From assembly GCA_019722365.1 (NCBI GenBank), contig JADFUC010002380.1:248001-312000 (forward strand): a stretch of DNA of 64,000 nt, read 5' to 3'. Made by a program: the position numbers and the translations under genes. The first letter of the stretch is position 1. Every line of letters starts with the position of its first letter. This stretch comes from Lithospermum erythrorhizon. Lineage: Eukaryota; Streptophyta; Magnoliopsida; Boraginales; Boraginaceae. The notes below the pieces were generated by a model that did not search any database, had not been told where the DNA came from, and saw nothing but the letters and a program-made list of their open reading frames with translations. Shown here piece after piece: positions 59,575 through 64,000 of this stretch.

Positions 59575-62500
59575 TGGGTTCTTGTGATGAAGAGCCTTGT
59601 CTGAAATCATCACGTGAAGTGTATGATCGAAAGAATGGAATTGAAAGATTATCAAAGGCCAGGAAGCATAGTTTGAGTAGGATTTGGAGCGTATTTATTC
59701 AAGATAGAATTGTTCTTTAAGCATTAGGATCGCATTACTAGTAGGATTAGAGCGAGTTTGTATCATAAATAGGGTTACCAAAATCGTATGTCAAGCAGCC
59801 ATGCGAAATTATTAGGTTAGATTCACCCAGAAGTTAGTTTATTGTTTGAGTTGATGATTATTGATTCAAGTTTAATAAACTATTCACAGAAGAGAGGAAG
59901 GTGATTCACCGAGCACCAGCATAAGCAATTGATCTTTGCATTCTTTCCGGTGTCGAATTAATCGATTAGGGTTAAATCATGAATTCTGCAGATTATATTT
60001 GAAATTGAAATTAGAGATTCTTAGGCATTCAAGGTGGGGATTTTCGATTAAGAGCTTGAATAATTGAAATCTGTAATTAGGAATTGTTCACAGGGGCCTT
60101 ATAAATATGATTAGTGCTCAGGCTCGAATTAGAACAACGTCATGGGAGGCTCGATGACGATGATGGTCATCTTGGCTTGACGGCAATATCATCCCCGGAA
60201 AGCCAAGATGCTTGATAGGTTATATGTTAAGAAACTGCTTAGACCTATTGAAGAGTTAGGAATTCGACCGCCTAATATAGATGTGTATGAATGGGTGAAT
60301 TGGATAGAGATCACCAGGTTATATAAAGAGATTATATAGATATAGATTGTGATCCGTCATGTTGATAGTGTTAGTCTTTAACATGGATGCTGGAGGAAGT
60401 TCTGAGGCTGTATGAGAGGAAGCGGTGCTCCTGAGAGTAAACGATTAGGCAATTAGGCAGAAATTGAAGGATATCTGGATGGAGGCCTGCAAAACAAGCA
60501 TCTAAACCAAGTAGAACACATATTTACACAGCGCTAAAGCTCCATGAATTGACTTAGGTGATGAGGTCACTTGAGGCGTTATTGGATTAGGTTATTTGAT
60601 TAAACTCTCTCCGTGTCCACCCAGTTCTTCTGCTTTGATGGAACTTTGTCTAAGAGCCGAAGTTTGTAATTCCATCATGAATGAAGAGCTAAGAAGAGAT
60701 AGTGTAAAATCGAAATGTAACGTTATTAATAATGATGAAACTTATGTATGAAGGAAAGAGTTTATGAAAAAAATAAACAATTTAAACTAAAGTAGGGTCT
60801 TGGCTTGAACAAGAGAAAGAAGACCGCGTGCCATTCTTGCCAATAAGAAGGACACTTGGAAATGCAGGTGTTACTCATTCGAGAAAAGATCAATTTGAAG
60901 GAAAGGTCAAGAAATTTGAAAGCAATGTTGTTGTAGATCGTGAAAGTGATCATTGTGATTCTTTGGAGGAGTGGATGTATGCTATCTTCTGTGCTTTGGA
61001 GAAGAAGATTGGTTGAACTCGGGGCTTAACTTTCATGTGACTCCAAATAAGGACTTCTTTCCTTATGAAGAAGGCAATTTTGGAATTGCAAAGATGAGGA
61101 ATCTGGCACCTCGACCGTGGCAATTGGAAGTGTGTTTGTGGCCAGCGATGGAAAGTTGATTGAATTGAAGGATGTCGGACACGTTCACGACTTGAGGATG
61201 AGTCTTCTATCTTCGGGCAAGCTAGATGATGAAAAGGATATCGTAACATCTTTGGTAATGGACAATGGAGATTCTGAAGGGATCGATAACGATTCTTTGA
61301 AGGAATGAGGATAGTGCAATTTGTACAAAAGCTAAACTCAAAGTACAAAGTGTGAAATTAATGCGGTAGAAGGCGATGTAGATGTTTACAGCACAACGAG
61401 GTTAGGCCATATGAGTGCTAAAGGACTTGGTATTCTCTACTTAAAACAAGTCACTACGTGTGATTACGAAATTGAAGGGCTGCAGTATTGCTTGATGGGA
61501 AAGCAGCAGGGATCAAAGGTGTAAAGCTCGCGAAAGGAGAACGATTCTAGAGCTTATGTACTCGGATGTATGTGTGGGCCTATGAAGTGAAGACAATGGG
61601 GAGTAACTCTTATTTTGTCAACATATTGATGATCGCTCTAGGAAAGGGTTTGGATCTTTGCATTAAAACAAAAGATCGAGTAATGAGAAACTTTTAAGTC
61701 ATTATTGATTAGTTGGAAAGAAAGCCCGGCAAAATCTTAAATGCATTAGGACGAGACAATGGTGGTGAGTACATTGGAGAATTTGATAGATACTGTAAGT
61801 CTAAAGAGATTAGACACTTGAGCAATACGTCACTAAAACACGCCAGTATGATGGTGTGAGGAGAATGAATAAGGACAATTATAGAAGGTAGATGTATGTT
61901 ATCACGTCACTAGTCTTCGAAGACATACGAGATTGAAGCATTAGTACTTACGGCAGTTCAGTTATAAACTTGTCACCTAGTACAACACTAAATGAGGCAC
62001 ACGAGAAGACATAGTGCGGAAAAGATGTATCCTATAAACACTTAGAACATTTGGTTGCATAAGCATGCAGCATGTTCTAAAGATGAGAGAACAAAGCTTG
62101 ATTTGAGTCTAAGAAGTGTGTGTTCTGAGTTTTTGGAGATGAGAAGTTTGGTTATAAGTTGTATGATCTAGGCGACAAAAGATCATTAGAAATTCGAGAT
62201 GTGATGTTCCAAGAAGATCAAGCGTGAAGGATACAGACAAACTTGAAAATTTGAAAGCGATTCTGATAGTGATCTTGTTGATTAGCAAGATAGCATTGAA
62301 GAAATTGATCATAATATCTCGAAATCCATTACGAGCCTATGATCAATAATGAAAGAACAATGATCACACTTCTCTTGACATTGATCCTTTGAAGAAAATG
62401 GAGAGATTGAACAATCACCAAGCTAGCTGCGAAGTGGTACAAACATGCAGAACCGGAAGATCAAATACCTCGAAGATGTCGGGGGAAGTCTTCTAGAGTG

Positions 62501-64000
62501 AGAACAAGTTCTTCCGAATTATTCTCCCATTAGATATGTCTTACTTTCGGATGGGGGAGAACCACTCTACTATCAAGCTATTGATAGTCTTGAAAGGAAA
62601 AAATGGTACATTTATGGAAGAAAGAGATGAACTCTCTGAACAAGAATCATACATTTACAACTTTGGTGAAGAAACAAGACAACTTCAAGGTGTTGAATAA
62701 CAGATGGATCTATAAGTTGAAGATTGATCCAAGTACTAATGTGCCCAGGTACAAAGCCAGATTGGTTGTGAAAGGATTTGCACAAAGACATGGAATAGAT
62801 TTTGAAGAGATATTCTCTCCAGTAGTCAAGATGACTTCAATCAGGCTAGTACTTGGATTAGGCTGCTTTGTATATGACTTAGAAATTGACAGATGGATGT
62901 TAAAGGCGACTTTCCTCCATGGTGATCTTCAAGAGGGACGTATATGTACATGACTTTGAGGTTTTGAAGTGGAAGGCAAGAAAACACTTGTTTGTAAAGC
63001 TGAGAGAAAAGCTTGTATGGACTCGAAACAGAAAGCACCTAAATGATGGTACATCAAGTTGGAGTCTTTATGGAAAGCGAAATGGATTCAAGAAAATATT
63101 GTTGATGTGTGTTCATTTAAAAACTCATTAATGATAACACTATCGTCTTTCTTTGTATATGTAGATGGCATCTTTATCATAGGGAAGGATCGATCAATTG
63201 CTTGCTAAAGATGGAACTCAACAAAGCCTTTGAGATGAAAGACTTAGGAAATTGCCAAATCCTTATACTTGGAGTTGAGATCATCAGAGATAGAAGCAAA
63301 GGGGAAATCACGGTTGTCTCAAGAAAAGTACTTTTCTGAGGGTACTTAAGAGGTTGATATGGACAATGCAAAAATTCGATAAGTTGTCCAATTGGAGACA
63401 CACCTTGAGATGGAGTTCTAAGAGTCTAAGGTAGAAGATGACATAGAAGTACATGGAGAAGGTTCCTTACACCTCTGCGGTAGGAAGCTTGATGTATCTG
63501 ATGAATACGTACAAGATTCGGTATTGCATTTGCGATTAGTTTAATGACTTGATTCTACGCTAATCCGAACCAAGGAACATTGGGAATGTGTGAAATGGAT
63601 CTTAAGATATTTGAAGGGAACTGCTAGCCTGAGTATTTGTTTTGGAACCAGTGAGCCTACACTAATAGCCTATACTGACTCAGACCTAGCAGGTGATGTT
63701 GATTCACTTAAGTCTGTCGAGGATACTTAATGGTGTTTCTTTGAGAGGGAGCAATTTCCTGGCAAGCAAAGTTGCAGAAGTGCATTGCTATGTCTACCCA
63801 CGGAGGCGGGGAATACATTGCTATTGTTGAGTCTTGGAAAGAAATTGCTTTAATAATTTGAAAAGAACTGTTCAAGGTGAGAATCCATGAACAAGTTCAC
63901 CATCTTGTGCGACTCTCAAAGTCTCGATATACTTGAGTAAGAATTCTACTCACACACACTCGAGGAATCCAAGCATTAAGATCAAGTACCATTGGATCAG
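59575..64000 (+). mobile_element. Decayed Ty1/copia (Tork/TNT1-like) retrotransposon, running off the right edge
   Basis: A probable LTR (from about 59575, TGTTGATTGTTGGG) and a leader are followed by gag traces (60.1-60.75 kb) and a CCHC-like knuckle remnant near 60830. The protease region NFHVTPNKDFF is near 61030 and the gag-pre-integrase piece GHMSAKGLGILY near 61415. The integrase piece GRDNGGEYIGEF is near 61755. The RT region [18 protein letters not shown] is near 62755, followed by GKDRSIA after the YVDG motif near 63170. The RNase H piece AYTDSDLAGD is near 63680. Stops and small deletions interrupt every domain. The 3' LTR is not in the window. Confidence 0.85.
62603..62953 (+). pseudogene. 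Copia reverse-transcriptase N-terminal fragment
   Basis: A 116-codon open segment with [23 protein letters not shown] and [11 protein letters not shown], then FLHGDLQEG. This is the best-preserved piece of the right-edge copia element. Confidence 0.85.

Overview
The window is nuclear DNA of a flowering plant, most likely a eudicot. The genes are split by many GT-AG introns, the intergenic DNA is AT-rich, there is a plant-type nuclear tRNA gene, and the proteins belong to plant families (an EDA2-like S28 peptidase, a CPP1-type chloroplast J-like protein, NERD1, two OM66/HSR4-type AAA-ATPases and a CYP722-type P450). Ty1/copia and Ty3/gypsy remnants and several classes of small non-autonomous DNA transposons fill much of the rest. 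I could not name the species.

Layout. 1-2.1 kb has no gene. A Mutator-type foldback MITE with a perfect 9-bp target duplication (2138-2640) ends 109 bp before the start codon of a 12-exon, 489-codon EDA2-like serine peptidase (2750-8701, +). It faces a 4-exon, 278-codon CPP1/CDF1-like chloroplast membrane protein (9667-11116, -). A tRNA-Glu(CTC) gene (12684-12756, +) lies just upstream of that gene's probable leader exon. A glycine-rich secreted protein gene (13968-14631, +) follows; its glycine reading phase slips five times. A 13-exon, 697-codon NERD1 gene (15004-21868, -) comes next.

21.9-24.8 kb is gene-free and holds a 265-bp foldback. Two same-strand AAA-ATPase paralogues (24821-27349 and 38383-41523, both -) are separated by 11 kb of AT-rich DNA with a decayed copia element (33284-37092). 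The second paralogue contains a 113-bp intron that looks like a short SINE insertion turned into an intron by its own 14-bp target-site duplication. This is the most interesting item in the window.

41.5-57.6 kb is repeat-dominated: an LTR fragment split by a hAT-type MITE, a Stowaway-like MITE, a 6.2-kb decayed gypsy element whose integrase remnant and gag/aORF-like remnant lie on opposite strands, a nested LTR insertion, a second hAT-like element and a Harbinger-like MITE. From 57640 a CYP722-like P450 gene begins. It reads as four exons to the I-helix, then stops being readable where a second copia element starts; that element runs off the right edge, so the haem-binding exons are either outside the window or lost.

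The genes are independent plant transcription units with no operon logic. From memory, the order AAA-ATPase pair / NERD1 / CPP1-type gene resembles the Arabidopsis chromosome 3 interval near At3g50930-At3g51140, which suggests conserved microsynteny. All exon junctions were derived by reading splice sites and phase by eye. Protein identities rest on motif recognition, not on database searches.
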